Below, piece by piece: positions 26,214 to 34,984 of a DNA stretch of 64,000 nt. A model generated the notes under the pieces. That model searched no databases. It was not told the origin of the DNA and worked only from the letters and a program-made list of their open reading frames with translations. The stretch comes from Bifidobacterium asteroides (GTDB lineage: Bacteria; Actinomycetota; Actinomycetes; Actinomycetales; Bifidobacteriaceae): NCBI RefSeq assembly GCF_003202695.1, contig NZ_QGLL01000009.1, positions 186,001-250,000 on the forward strand. Direction: 5' to 3'. The stretch's first letter is position 1. Every line of letters begins with the position of its first letter. Position numbers and translations under genes: made by a program.

Positions 26214-27734
26214 TCAAACGATCTTGGGCATAGGTGTTGTCAGTGAGGTGGTCAGGCTCACCTGCAGAAGACCGGCCCCCGTATGGGCTTCGACCTTCTT
26301 CAGGGTGACTGTGCGTTTGTCCTCATCTGCCCGGTCATCGTCGGTCATAGTAGCCGGCGATTTGACCGCCACCACCGTCAGATCCTCGACGGGGATGCCT
26401 GCCTTGTTGCACAGCTCGGAGGCCGCCTGGAGACTGTCCTGGAAGCCCTCACGCTCAATAACGCGATCGGCCGGCACCCCGTAGGCGCTCCGGGCGATCC
26501 ACCGAATTCGATCCGGCACGGACATGCCATGCAGGCTGGCTGTATCCGCCCGGGCGTTCGTGGGCTCCTGCAGGGCCTTGATCAGATCGTCCAGCTGAGG
26601 CTCAAGGGCCTTGCCCCCGTCACGGAAGAGATTGCCCGCAATGGGCTTGCGGAAGCCCAGACCGTCGGCGGTCTGTCGCAGGGAATCCACCTGGTCGTCC
26701 TCGCCCTCCCAGAGGTTGATCAGCGGGAAGGTGGGGATGCCCAGTCCCTCCAGACGGTGCACGTGGAAGGGATAGCGCCAGCTCAGCTTGGGATCGTCCC
26801 GCCATGTGGTGGCACGGGTGACGACCACGGCGGCGGCCGGCCACTGGGCCCCATACTCGCGGGCAGCGATGTCCAGCCACTTCTGGGCCCCGGCATCAGC
26901 CCCATAGCCCGCCTCGACGACAACCACGTCGTGCCGGGCGCAGGCCATCTCCACGGACACCAGGCTGGGAATGCCGATAGAGACGTTGGCGAACGGTCCG
27001 CCATGCACATAGACTGGAGAACCCTCCAGAGTCTGAGTGAAGGCGGGTTTGACCGCGTCGGTCAGAATTCCGGTGATCCGCCACAGATCCACAAACTGCC
27101 CGAAGGTGACCGGAGAACCATCCAGGGTCCCCGCGACCATGGCAGCCACGCGCTGTTCGATCTCCTCCATGCTCCGGGAGAGCACCACAATCTGCATGAG
27201 CTCACAGGTGGGCGTCAGCACGGTCCGCTCAGGCAGGTCGCCCTTGCCGCGATCCACCGTGATCTGCCTCAGGGACCGGGAGGGGACCTCACTGACCCTG
27301 GGCACCAGAACAGTGTCCAACCGACCCTCGTCCACAGCCTTCTCCGCAAAGGAGACCAGCAGGTTCTGGGCGGATTCGATGGCCGCCATCTCCCCGCACA
27401 GACCCCAGTCCACCAGCTCAGGATGCGTCAGGGAGGACTTGCCGCCACCGGAGGCGCCGCCTTTGGACCCGGCTGCGGTAATGCCCATGCTGGGTTGGCG
27501 CAGGACAGCCGCGGCATCCACTCCCCGGGCGCGCAGGGCATCGATCAGGGCAATGGTGGTTGTTGTCTTGCCCTCGCCCCGCGAGGCCTTGAGCGGCGTG
27601 TCTGCGGTGACCAGCAGCACCCGTCCATGCTTGCGCGGCATGTCCGGATGCTCCCGCAAGTCCTTCAGGTAGCCAAAGGCGTCGATCTTGCCAAACAGGC
27701 CGTATGGCCTGACATAATCGTCGAAGTCGGTCAT
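26214..27734 (-). CDS. fhs: Formate--tetrahydrofolate ligase
   Basis: ATP-dependent synthesis of 10-formyltetrahydrofolate from formate, feeding purine and formyl-Met-tRNA synthesis and using formate from pyruvate formate-lyase. The 506-residue protein has the P-loop TPLKASRGEGKTTTTIAL (~50-67), the glycine-rich QPSMGITAAGSKGGASGGG, DIAAREYGAQWP, the LTPTCELMQI block and the C-terminal domain with VRLxPEGxxA-like loops less clear. ATG 27734 follows AAGGAGAG; an in-frame start at 27848 would overlap the dipeptidase gene end and is rejected. The dipeptidase gene ends 40 bases upstream. Confidence 0.95.
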   Translation of the reverse strand: MTDFDDYVRPYGLFGKIDAFGYLKDLREHPDMPRKHGRVLLVTADTPLKASRGEGKTTTTIALIDALRARGVDAAAVLRQPSMGITAAGSKGGASGGGKSSLTHPELVDWGLCGEMAAIESAQNLLVSFAEKAVDEGRLDTVLVPRVSEVPSRSLRQITVDRGKGDLPERTVLTPTCELMQIVVLSRSMEEIEQRVAAMVAGTLDGSPVTFGQFVDLWRITGILTDAVKPAFTQTLEGSPVYVHGGPFANVSIGIPSLVSVEMACARHDVVVVEAGYGADAGAQKWLDIAAREYGAQWPAAAVVVTRATTWRDDPKLSWRYPFHVHRLEGLGIPTFPLINLWEGEDDQVDSLRQTADGLGFRKPIAGNLFRDGGKALEPQLDDLIKALQEPTNARADTASLHGMSVPDRIRWIARSAYGVPADRVIEREGFQDSLQAASELCNKAGIPVEDLTVVAVKSPATMTDDDRADEDKRTVTLKKVEAHTGAGLLQVSLTTSLTTPMPKIV

Positions 27735-27774
27735 GGGGCTCTCCTTCTTTGTGGTCCTTGTCGATTCAGATGGC

Positions 27775-29301
27775 TCAGTTGTCTGACAGGTGGTATCCGT
27801 TGCGCATGCCCATGCTGACCGTATAAAGCACCTGGCCCAGCAGGTCATCGGTCTCCTTGCGCAGACGGTCGGCCATGTCCTGGTTTGCAGCCTCCAGAAC
27901 CTGGCGGACCTTAGGGTTGTCCGTGCCCTTATCGGCGCCCTCCAGCCTGGTCACCTGTTCGTCAGCAGCGGCGATCAGACGATGGCCCTCGCCTCCAACG
28001 CTCTGCTGGTAGCGTTCGACTGCAGATGAAGTGCCGGCGAAGGCCGAGTCGCACAGTGCAGCAATCAGCCGGTCGGACCAATAGAGGCTGTCGGTGGAGA
28101 CACGATCCGTAGCGTTAGCGAGATAATCAGGCGTACGTTCCACATTGGCATAGAAGGGAACCAGGGCGTTGAAAGCGTTGGACCCGTAGGACATCCACTG
28201 GATGGCCCGGCAGGATTCAGGCCGGTAGGGGCGCAGCTGGATCAGGGCCAGCTGGTCGTTGCGATTGATGCCAATGGGCCGGTAGAGCCCCTTGGTGTGC
28301 TCGTCGCCGGTCCGCCCATAAGGATCATATGGCGTGCCCTGATAGTGGGAGCTGAGCAAGTATTTGACATCCTCCACCGTGATCAGACGCTCGGGCTGGC
28401 GGCACCAGGGGATGTTGTCGCTGGTGGGAGCATGATCAGCATCCGGCCCGTCCCAGATCTCGTCATAGGGATTGAGGAAACGCTGCATGTACCAGGCGCG
28501 AGGCGTGTTGTACACATGGTCTGAATCGCTATGGGAACCAAAGGCATCACGGGGATTGAAGGGCGAGGCCGACTCCACAGCCAGATCCAGATGGTTGTCA
28601 GCAATGAACTCCCGCAGGTCGGCTGAGCAGAGGTGGTCGGTTTGATCCCCGAAAGCATCGTCCAGATCGAACTCGTCGATGCCCAGCTGATTGGGCATGG
28701 TCACATAGGAGTCATCGGGCACACGCTTGGCTATCCAATGGTGGCCACCCACGGTCTCCATCCACCAGATCTCGTCCACGTCGCTGAAGGCGATGCCGTT
28801 CATCTCATAGGTGCCGTAACGCTCCAGCAGGGAGCCCAACCGCTGGACGCCATCCCGTGCCGAGTGGATATAAGGCAGGACGATGGTGACCAGATCCTCC
28901 TCGCCGATGCCTCCGGGCACCTCGGCCAGGTAGCCCTCATCGCCGGGATGGCCCTGGGCAGGGGTGAGCTCCACCAGCGGATCGGCACCCAGAACACGCT
29001 CGTTGGTAGTGATGGTCTCGGTGGCTGACATGGCCACGTTGTCGCTGTTGACGCCCGCTTCGGCCCAGAGCCCCTGATCAAGCACGGCGTTGGGCACCGA
29101 GGTGTAACGCATGGGATCCTTGGGCAGATCCATCTCCAGGTGGCTGATCACGCTGCGGTAGTGCCGAGGCTGCTGGTCGGGAGCGACCAGGACGAAACGC
29201 TTGGGACGGAACTCCCCGTTGGCTGAATCCTCATTCCGAGCAATAATGGTGGATCCGTCGTAACTGGCGTGTTTACCTATCAGAAGCGTGGTGCAGGGCA
29301 T
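27775..29301 (-). CDS. C69-family dipeptidase (PepD type)
   Basis: Cytosolic N-terminal-nucleophile dipeptidase of broad specificity. The 508-residue protein starts MPCTTLLIGKHASYDGSTIIARNEDS, with the catalytic cysteine at position 3 and the conserved DGST-IARN-D block. GLWAEAGVNSDNVAMSATET and IWWMETVGGHHWIAKRVPD are typical of the family. Because the cysteine is this close to the start, only Met and Pro need be removed for maturation. A weak purine-rich ribosome site precedes ATG 29301. It is followed by fhs on the same strand. Confidence 0.93.
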   Translation of the reverse strand: MPCTTLLIGKHASYDGSTIIARNEDSANGEFRPKRFVLVAPDQQPRHYRSVISHLEMDLPKDPMRYTSVPNAVLDQGLWAEAGVNSDNVAMSATETITTNERVLGADPLVELTPAQGHPGDEGYLAEVPGGIGEEDLVTIVLPYIHSARDGVQRLGSLLERYGTYEMNGIAFSDVDEIWWMETVGGHHWIAKRVPDDSYVTMPNQLGIDEFDLDDAFGDQTDHLCSADLREFIADNHLDLAVESASPFNPRDAFGSHSDSDHVYNTPRAWYMQRFLNPYDEIWDGPDADHAPTSDNIPWCRQPERLITVEDVKYLLSSHYQGTPYDPYGRTGDEHTKGLYRPIGINRNDQLALIQLRPYRPESCRAIQWMSYGSNAFNALVPFYANVERTPDYLANATDRVSTDSLYWSDRLIAALCDSAFAGTSSAVERYQQSVGGEGHRLIAAADEQVTRLEGADKGTDNPKVRQVLEAANQDMADRLRKETDDLLGQVLYTVSMGMRNGYHLSDN

Positions 29302-29494
29302 ATAAACGTCTTCCTTTTATCTGGTCACGGTCAACTGTCATCACCAGCCTGGAGGTCGGGGAATACCTGTCCGCCCGACTGCGTGTGCAGACAGGGATGA
29401 CGGCCGTCTGCGCACTTGGGGCATGGCCTCACTCTAGTGCCAGACCGCCCCAATATCAGTCCCAATATCAGGGGATGTGCGCTAAATCAAATTC

Positions 29495-30067
29495 TCATGC
29501 CTTGGCTGGCAGCCAGACCCGAGCCGCAGCCGCCGCAGGCTGAGCGGAATGAATGGCATGGACCAGGGCGTTCAGCCAGAATCCCTCTTCCAAACCAGCA
29601 AGAGCCTCCTGCGTGGCCCAGACCGAGAGCACATAGTCATGGGCCTGGTCTGGAGGGGTGGGACCGTTGTAGCGCATGAGCACAGCGGGATCGTCGGCGA
29701 TCTCCTCCTCCATGACCAGCGGCGAGGCGGCCGAAGTCCGGCCCTGAGGCACGCCAGGAATCAGATTGGGCAGGTTTCTGGAGAAGTCCTCGGGAATGGA
29801 CAGGACGGAGCCACCGTCCTCATCAGGCTGCAGGGCAGCCAGAGCTTCTACAGGCAGATTGGCCACGGACCAGTGGATCCAAGGGAAGCCGCAGACCGGC
29901 ACGGAATCAGGATCCACCAACATCCAGTGCAGATATCGGGCCTCCTGGGGCACCCCTTCAAGCCGGAAGGGGAAAGAGACTACAGGACGTCCCTTGCGCG
30001 TGAGGGACTGAGGGGCGCGCTTGGCATACCGATCGGGAATGGTGCCGAAATCAGTGTTAATCCTCAT
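29495..30067 (-). CDS. YbhB/YbcL-family (PEBP, Raf-kinase-inhibitor-like) protein
   Basis: Phosphatidylethanolamine-binding-protein fold; the bacterial role is unclear. In the 190-residue protein the ligand pocket motifs are seen: ARYLHWMLVDPDSVPVCGFPWIHWSVANL (the DPD and HW elements) and RYNGPTPPDQAHDYVLSVWA (the GPxPPxxxHxY element). I start at ATG 30067 (MRINTDFG), which begins the fold; an in-frame start at 30130 lacks support. The gene is alone, followed by a 193-base gap to the dipeptidase gene and preceded by the PTS terminator. Confidence 0.88.
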   Translation of the reverse strand: MRINTDFGTIPDRYAKRAPQSLTRKGRPVVSFPFRLEGVPQEARYLHWMLVDPDSVPVCGFPWIHWSVANLPVEALAALQPDEDGGSVLSIPEDFSRNLPNLIPGVPQGRTSAASPLVMEEEIADDPAVLMRYNGPTPPDQAHDYVLSVWATQEALAGLEEGFWLNALVHAIHSAQPAAAAARVWLPAKA

Positions 30068-30160
30068 GTCTCGATTCTCGCCCGCACAAGCGACGGGGTC
30101 AAGTGCATCCGCTAAAGAAGCTTGGCGCAATTAAGCCCAACGCACTGGTTCAAGAGTGCT

Positions 30161-30205
30161 AGAGCCGCCCGTTTCCTTTCCGCATGAAAGGAAACGGGCG
30201 GCTCT
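30161..30205 (-). terminator. Strong terminator hairpin after the PTS operon
   Basis: AGAGCCGCCCGTTTCCTTTC (30161-30180) pairs perfectly with its reverse complement at 30186-30205 around a 5-base loop. It lies 69 bases past the EIIC stop on the minus strand and can end the ptsI-EIIA-EIIB-EIIC transcript. Confidence 0.8.
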
Positions 30206-30274
30206 ATCTTGTATTGGAGAAAGGAATCAGCCGAACCCTTCCTCCTGGCGCCTATAAGACGCGCTTGCGCATGC

Positions 30275-31819
30275 CTATTCGGCTTTCGCAGCCTCGGCGG
30301 CCTTGGTCTTGGCACGAGCGGCCTTGGCGGCTGCACGAGCCTGAGCCTTGGCCTCCTTCTCTTCAGCCTCGACACTGGCGATGAACTCAGCATGCTTGGC
30401 GGCAGGCATCCATCCGGTGTTGACCACCTTGACCTGCCAGATCCAGGCCAGGGCGAAGATCACCACAGCCATGACCACCAAGGCCACGGCCCCGACAGGG
30501 ATGCCCAGCTGGGCCAGCTTGCCGACCACGGTGCCGTACCAGGCAAAGTCCGCATCGCCGAAGGTTGCGTTGGACAGGCCAAAGCTGCCCAGAACCGTCA
30601 TCAGGATGGCCGGCAGGAAAGTGATCAGGAGACCATTGATGAAGCCGCCGACCACGGCCCCGATGCGGCCGCCGGTCGCATTGCCGAAGACGCCGGCACC
30701 GCCGCCATCGAAGAAGTGGGGCACCATGCCCGGCAGGATCAGGGCCAGACCCCAGACGGGCCCGAGCCAGACGGCGATGATGACCAGGGCCACCAGACCG
30801 CCGGCGAAGGAGGCCAGGAAGCCGATCAGGGACGCGTTGGCACCGTAGGGGAAGACAATGGGGATATCCAGGGCAGGACGGGCACCGGGGACCACCTTGT
30901 TGGCGATGCCCTGGAAGGCGGGCACCAGCTCGCCCAGGATGATGCGAACGCCGTAGAGGATGATGCTCACGCCGATGCCGAACTGCAGAGCCTGAGCGAA
31001 GGCGGCCATGAAGAAGGCTCCCCAGTTGGCCGGATGGGAGGGGAAGACGGCGAAGGCGACCTTGGCAGGCTTAAAGGCGGTCCAGACAGCGAAGACCAGG
31101 TAGAGGACGACCATGAGCAGGGTGGTGGAAACCATGGAATCACGCAGGAAGCTCAGCCCCTTGGGGAAGTCGATGTCCTCAGTGGATCGCGACTTCTTGC
31201 CCACAGCGCTGCCGACTGCGCCTGAGACCACATAGCCCAAGGTGTTGAAGTGGCCGATGGACAGCTTGTCGCTGCCGGTCACCCGGTTCATGTATGGCTG
31301 GGCAAAGGCGGGCATGGCCACCATGATCACGCCCATGAGCAGGGAGCCGATCAGCACGATGAGCAGGTTGTTGCCCTTGCCGAACCCAATCGAAAGGACC
31401 AGAGCCAGCAGGGTGGACATGAAGACCATATGGTGGCCGGTCAGGAAGACGTACTTGAGCGGGGTGAACCGTGCCAGCAGAATCATGATGATGAAGCTGA
31501 GCACGATGATGTAGGCGGAGGCTGCACCGAACTGGCTGGAGGCCTGAGCCACGATAACCTCGTTGGTGGGGACGACCCCGTGGGCGCCAGTGGCCTTGAA
31601 GACCAGCTTGCCGAAGGGATCCAAGGCGTTGGTCACCACGGTGGCGCCGGCGCCCAGAATCAGATAGCCCATGGCCGCCTTAAGGGCGCCAGAAATGACC
31701 TGGCCCGCGCTCCGTTTCAGAGCGATCAGGCCGATGGCCGCCACGATGCCAATCAGATAGGCGGGCACATTCAGAATCTCCTGGCTGATGAAGTTCAGCA
31801 CCGCAAGGAAGACATTCAT
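30275..31819 (-). CDS. PTS transporter subunit EIIC, ascorbate (SgaT/UlaA) type
   Basis: Membrane channel of a sugar-specific PTS of the EIIC-GAT class, which includes L-ascorbate transporters. The 514-residue protein has about 11 hydrophobic segments, the loop GVVPTNEVIVAQA, the FTPLKYVFLTGHHMVFMSTL helix, the substrate-site region DIPIVFPYGANASLIGF and PGMVPHFFDGGGAGVFGN. A ~40-residue Ala/Lys/Glu-rich cytosolic tail closes it. It is the last gene of the operon; a decayed copy of the same type lies at 22147-23250. L-ascorbate is the most likely substrate by family, but other acids or pentoses cannot be excluded. Confidence 0.92.
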   Translation of the reverse strand: MNVFLAVLNFISQEILNVPAYLIGIVAAIGLIALKRSAGQVISGALKAAMGYLILGAGATVVTNALDPFGKLVFKATGAHGVVPTNEVIVAQASSQFGAASAYIIVLSFIIMILLARFTPLKYVFLTGHHMVFMSTLLALVLSIGFGKGNNLLIVLIGSLLMGVIMVAMPAFAQPYMNRVTGSDKLSIGHFNTLGYVVSGAVGSAVGKKSRSTEDIDFPKGLSFLRDSMVSTTLLMVVLYLVFAVWTAFKPAKVAFAVFPSHPANWGAFFMAAFAQALQFGIGVSIILYGVRIILGELVPAFQGIANKVVPGARPALDIPIVFPYGANASLIGFLASFAGGLVALVIIAVWLGPVWGLALILPGMVPHFFDGGGAGVFGNATGGRIGAVVGGFINGLLITFLPAILMTVLGSFGLSNATFGDADFAWYGTVVGKLAQLGIPVGAVALVVMAVVIFALAWIWQVKVVNTGWMPAAKHAEFIASVEAEEKEAKAQARAAAKAARAKTKAAEAAKAE

Positions 31820-31908
31820 TGTTTGTCCTTACTATTTCTCTCTTGTTCTCAAACTTAAAAGAGCGAGCATTCCATCGGTCTGACGATGAAGGATGCCCGC
31901 CGGGCGCA

Positions 31909-32181
31909 TCAGTCGGCGTACTGCTCCAGAATGCCCTTGATCTCGTCCTTGTCCATGAAGTTCTGGACAGTCTCGACCGGGGTGGTGGTCCCCTCAAGCT
32001 CGGGCGCCAGCTGGGGCGAAGTCAGCACCAGGTCGTTCATGTTGGCGGTGCCCTTGGCGCTGCCTGCGTCAGAGGTGGTCACAGTCACGTCCATGCCCAG
32101 CTCCGATGCCACCTGCTCCACGTTGACCTTGAGCAGAACTGAAGTGCCGATGCCGTTGCCGCATACGCAGAGAATATCCAT
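31909..32181 (-). CDS. PTS subunit EIIB, lactose/ascorbate type
   Basis: Phosphocarrier that takes phosphate from EIIA and passes it to the sugar during transport. The 90-residue protein begins MDILCVCGNGIGTS; the cysteine at position 7 starts the P-loop CGNGIGTS and is the phosphorylation site. The rest (NVEQVASELGMDVTV, ANMNDLVLTSPQLAP) is the usual IIB fold. Start ATG 32181 has AAGGAGC before it; an upstream in-frame start at 32232 would add an unrelated basic leader. Confidence 0.93.
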   Translation of the reverse strand: MDILCVCGNGIGTSVLLKVNVEQVASELGMDVTVTTSDAGSAKGTANMNDLVLTSPQLAPELEGTTTPVETVQNFMDKDEIKGILEQYAD

Positions 32182-32259
32182 GAGTTGCTCCTTTGTTCCT
32201 TGTTTGCTTCTACTGCTTCTTGTGTTTGCCATGCTGGAATCCGCAAAAGCGGGTCCCGC

Positions 32260-32706
32260 TCACGATTCGAGAATGGCGCGGACCTCGCCAGGAGTGCCGG
32301 CCTTGGCCAGCTGCTCGGTCTTCTTCGTGTCCGTCAGAGCACCGGCGATGGCGGACATCACCTGCAGGTGCTCCTGCTCATCCCGGCCGGCCAGACCGAT
32401 CACTAGGGAGACCGGATCGTTGGCCTTGTTGCCGAACTCCACGGGCGTGGACAGCCTTACCCAGCTCAGGCCGGTTCCCAGAACCGCCTCGCTGGGCCGG
32501 GAATGAGCCAGAGCCAGACCGGGAGCGATAACGATGTAGGGACCCATCTTCTCGACAGTCTCGATCATCTGGTCCGTGTAGGCATCGGTGGTGAACCCCG
32601 AGGCCGCCAGCCTGTCGCCCGCCTTGCGGATGGCATCCCGCCAGTCAGTCGCCGGTACATCCAAGGCGAAGGATGTGTCGGGAAGGAAGGCTTGGAAATC
32701 CGTCAT
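32260..32706 (-). CDS. PTS subunit EIIA (fructose/mannitol-like, paired with Ula-type EIIBC)
   Basis: Receives phosphate from HPr and passes it to EIIB. The 148-residue protein carries the active histidine in APGLALAHSRPSEAV (~69) and the downstream block PVSLVIGLAGRDEQEHLQVMSAIAGAL typical of PTS_EIIA_2. ATG 32706 follows AAGGAGCAGAC; an in-frame start at 32790 would run into the ptsI gene. It lies between ptsI and EIIB in the same operon. Confidence 0.93.
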   Translation of the reverse strand: MTDFQAFLPDTSFALDVPATDWRDAIRKAGDRLAASGFTTDAYTDQMIETVEKMGPYIVIAPGLALAHSRPSEAVLGTGLSWVRLSTPVEFGNKANDPVSLVIGLAGRDEQEHLQVMSAIAGALTDTKKTEQLAKAGTPGEVRAILES

Positions 32707-32783
32707 GTCTGCTCCTTGCTCGTGCTGTTTGACTTGATCGACTGCACCGGATCTGATGGGTCTGCACAAATCCGGTCGCCTGC

Positions 32784-34433
32784 TCACCACCCCTGGGGAT
32801 GGTAGAACTCTCCGTCCAGAGCCTTGGCGGCGAGCGCCTTGGCCTCATCCACGGTGTGCTTGGCCAGTTCGGCGCGAACATCATCCAGAGCGACCGGAGT
32901 CATGGACAGGCTGGTCACGCCGATTCCAGCCAAAACCACGGCCAGGTCCGGATCGGCAGCAGCCTCGCCGCAGACTCCAACAGGCATGTTATTGGCCTGA
33001 CCGGCATCAGCGATGAGCTTAATGGCCCTGAGGACGGCAGGATGCCAGGCGGTCTGATAGGAGGCGACCGAACCCAGCGTGCGGTCTGCGGCCAGCGTAT
33101 ACTGGGTCAGATCGTTAGTGCCGATGCTGACGAAATCGGCCACCTTGGCCACCTTGTCGGCCATCAGCGCAATTGAAGGAACTTCGGCCATGACGCCCAC
33201 TCGCTTGAGCCCCTTGCTCTTGCCCAGACGGACGAAATAGTCAGCCTCATGTTCGTCGGCGACCATTGGCGCCATGACCCATAGGTCGGCATCCGTCTCG
33301 GCATCGGCCAGGGCCAGAGCCTCCAGCTGATCCTCCAGAACCTGGCTGTGGACCTTAAGCGTGCGCAGACCGCGCAGCCCCAGGGCCGGATTGGGTTCGT
33401 CGGCCTGGGTAAGGAAAGGCAGCGGCTTGTCAGCGCCGGCGTCCAGCAGACGAATGACCACCTTGCGACCGGGGAAGCGTTCAAGGAGAGCCTGGTAGGC
33501 CTTGGCCTGCTCCTCGACGCCGGGTGCCTGCTCGTTGCCCAGGAAGAGGAACTCCGAACGGAAGAGTCCAACACCTTCGGCTCCATACTCCAAGGCCGGA
33601 TCGGCATCCGCAGGCTTGCCGACATTGGCCAGGAGGGGAATCCTGGTTCCGTCCTTGAGCTGGCCTGGGCTGCCTCGCAAGGCCTTGGCCTGATCCGCTT
33701 CGCGACGGGCCTGCTCAGCTTTTTCAATCTGCTCCTGGGTGGGATCAGCCGTCACCTTGCCGGCAGCGGCATCGACGATGACCGTCTGTCCGTCGGACAG
33801 CCCTGCCGCGTCCTGAGCGCCTACGACAGCGACGATCCCCCTGGACCGGGCCAGAATGGCGGTATGGCTGGTTGGGCCGCCCTCAATGGTGACGATGGCC
33901 AGAACCTTGGTCATGTCCAAGCTGGAGGTGTCGGCCGGAGACAGGTCAGGGGCGACCAGAACGAATGGCTTGTCGCTTTCCGGCACGCCCGGTGCCGGGA
34001 CACCGAGCAGATGGGCGATGACACGCTGCCCAACATCATGCAGATCGTTGGCCCGCTCCCCCATGTATCCGCCGATGGCCTGGAGCTTTCCCTCAAAGTC
34101 GGCAAAGGCCTCATAGACGGATCGCTCGGCGGTCTTGCCACCGTCCAGCAGGGATCGGATCGAGGTCTTCAGGGCCGGGTCCTGGGCCATCTGAGCCAGG
34201 GCGGTCAGAATCGGAGCAGCATCCTTGGCCCCCTGCCCATCCTGGGCGGCCTTGGCGCGCGCAAGCAGGTCCTTGTTGACCGATGCCAGAGCGGATTCGA
34301 CCCTGCTGAATTCAGCATCCGCCGTCAGGTTGTCAGGCCTCGCCTCATCGCCGGGCACGTCGAGTCCGGCCGCCATATGGATAACCGGACCAACGGCAAC
34401 GCCGCGGCCAATGCCCACGCCTTGGATCTCCAT
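32784..34433 (-). CDS. ptsI: PTS enzyme I (phosphoenolpyruvate-protein phosphotransferase)
   Basis: First enzyme of the PTS relay: moves phosphate from phosphoenolpyruvate to HPr. The 549-residue product has the N-terminal HPr-binding/swivel domain with the active histidine in GGPTSHTAILARSRGI, the PEP-binding barrel with GVGLFRSEFLFL, and the C-terminal motifs SIGTNDLTQYTLAADR and VGVCGEAAADP with the conserved cysteine. ATG 34433 follows TAAGGAGTG. A promoter with -35 TTGAAA and -10 TATACT lies upstream. It is the first gene of ptsI-EIIA-EIIB-EIIC and diverges from ptsH. Confidence 0.96.
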   Translation of the reverse strand: MEIQGVGIGRGVAVGPVIHMAAGLDVPGDEARPDNLTADAEFSRVESALASVNKDLLARAKAAQDGQGAKDAAPILTALAQMAQDPALKTSIRSLLDGGKTAERSVYEAFADFEGKLQAIGGYMGERANDLHDVGQRVIAHLLGVPAPGVPESDKPFVLVAPDLSPADTSSLDMTKVLAIVTIEGGPTSHTAILARSRGIVAVVGAQDAAGLSDGQTVIVDAAAGKVTADPTQEQIEKAEQARREADQAKALRGSPGQLKDGTRIPLLANVGKPADADPALEYGAEGVGLFRSEFLFLGNEQAPGVEEQAKAYQALLERFPGRKVVIRLLDAGADKPLPFLTQADEPNPALGLRGLRTLKVHSQVLEDQLEALALADAETDADLWVMAPMVADEHEADYFVRLGKSKGLKRVGVMAEVPSIALMADKVAKVADFVSIGTNDLTQYTLAADRTLGSVASYQTAWHPAVLRAIKLIADAGQANNMPVGVCGEAAADPDLAVVLAGIGVTSLSMTPVALDDVRAELAKHTVDEAKALAAKALDGEFYHPQGW

Positions 34434-34525
34434 GTCGCACTCCTTAGTGCCTGGCCACTGCACGAGAGCCGCCCTGAGGCAAACTGAACAACGGCAGTGG
34501 AAACGTTCTTCATGCAACGATGTTC

Positions 34526-34564
34526 AGTATACACATATTCATTCGTTTTTCAACGGTAATCGTT
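34526..34564 (-). promoter_or_regulatory. ptsI operon promoter with adjoining dyad
   Basis: On the minus strand TTGAAA (34553-34548) and TATACT (34531-34526) are spaced by 16 bases, a good sigma-70-type promoter giving a leader of ~85 bases. AACG-GTAAT-CGTT (34552-34564) overlaps its upstream edge and is a possible operator. CTGAACA (34484-34490) and TGTTCAG (34521-34527) form a wide inverted repeat around the start of the leader. Confidence 0.55.
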
Positions 34565-34580
34565 TTCTGTAATTCCTCTT

Positions 34581-34609
34581 TTGCAGTGGTAAGATAACCA
34601 GCGTATCCA
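34581..34609 (+). promoter_or_regulatory. ptsH promoter with dyad in the spacer
   Basis: TTGCAG (34581-34586), 17-base spacer, TATCCA (34604-34609). The spacer contains the near-palindrome TGGTAAGATAACCA (34587-34600), a plausible site for the LacI-type regulator encoded just downstream of ptsH. Confidence 0.4.
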
Positions 34610-34665
34610 CCACTAGACATGCCGGTTCGACAAGATCGGCCATATATTCAGGAGAGATGATCACC

Positions 34666-34932
34666 ATGGCAACAGCACAACGTTCCACTGTCATCACCGA
34701 CCCGGTGGGCATTCATGCCAGGCCCGCTTCGGAATTCTCGCAGGCCGCCGCCTCCAGCGGATGCAAGGTTACCATAGCCAAGGGCGACGGCAATCCTGTA
34801 GACGCCGGCAGCATTCTGATGGTCATGAGCCTGGGAATCGCCAAGGGCGACAAGGTCACCGTGACCGTCGAGGGCGACGAGGCCGAGACCGTGGCGGACT
34901 CCCTGGTCACCAAGCTGACCCAGGCCGAATAA
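34666..34932 (+). CDS. ptsH: Phosphocarrier protein HPr
   Basis: Small carrier that takes phosphate from enzyme I on histidine 17 (DPVGIHARPASEF) and passes it to EIIA. The 88-residue protein also keeps a serine in DAGSILMVMSLGI at the position of the regulatory Ser46 of Firmicutes, although HPr kinase is not usual in actinobacteria. I prefer ATG 34666 because AGGAGAG lies 9 bases before it; the in-frame ATG at 34657 touches that site. It diverges from ptsI and is followed by the LacI gene after 52 bases. Confidence 0.95.
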   Translation: MATAQRSTVITDPVGIHARPASEFSQAAASSGCKVTIAKGDGNPVDAGSILMVMSLGIAKGDKVTVTVEGDEAETVADSLVTKLTQAE

Positions 34933-34984
34933 CTCCGTCACCAGAGGCAGCCGACATCAGCGGAAAGGATCTTCGAGGGAGCCA

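Noticed and set aside
26283-27818. 511-codon open frame opposite fhs
   Set aside because: Shadow of formate-tetrahydrofolate ligase, whose minus-strand motifs are unmistakable.
34657-34665. Earlier ATG for HPr
   Set aside because: It abuts the AGGAGAG ribosome site; the ATG at 34666 has proper spacing and the normal HPr start.
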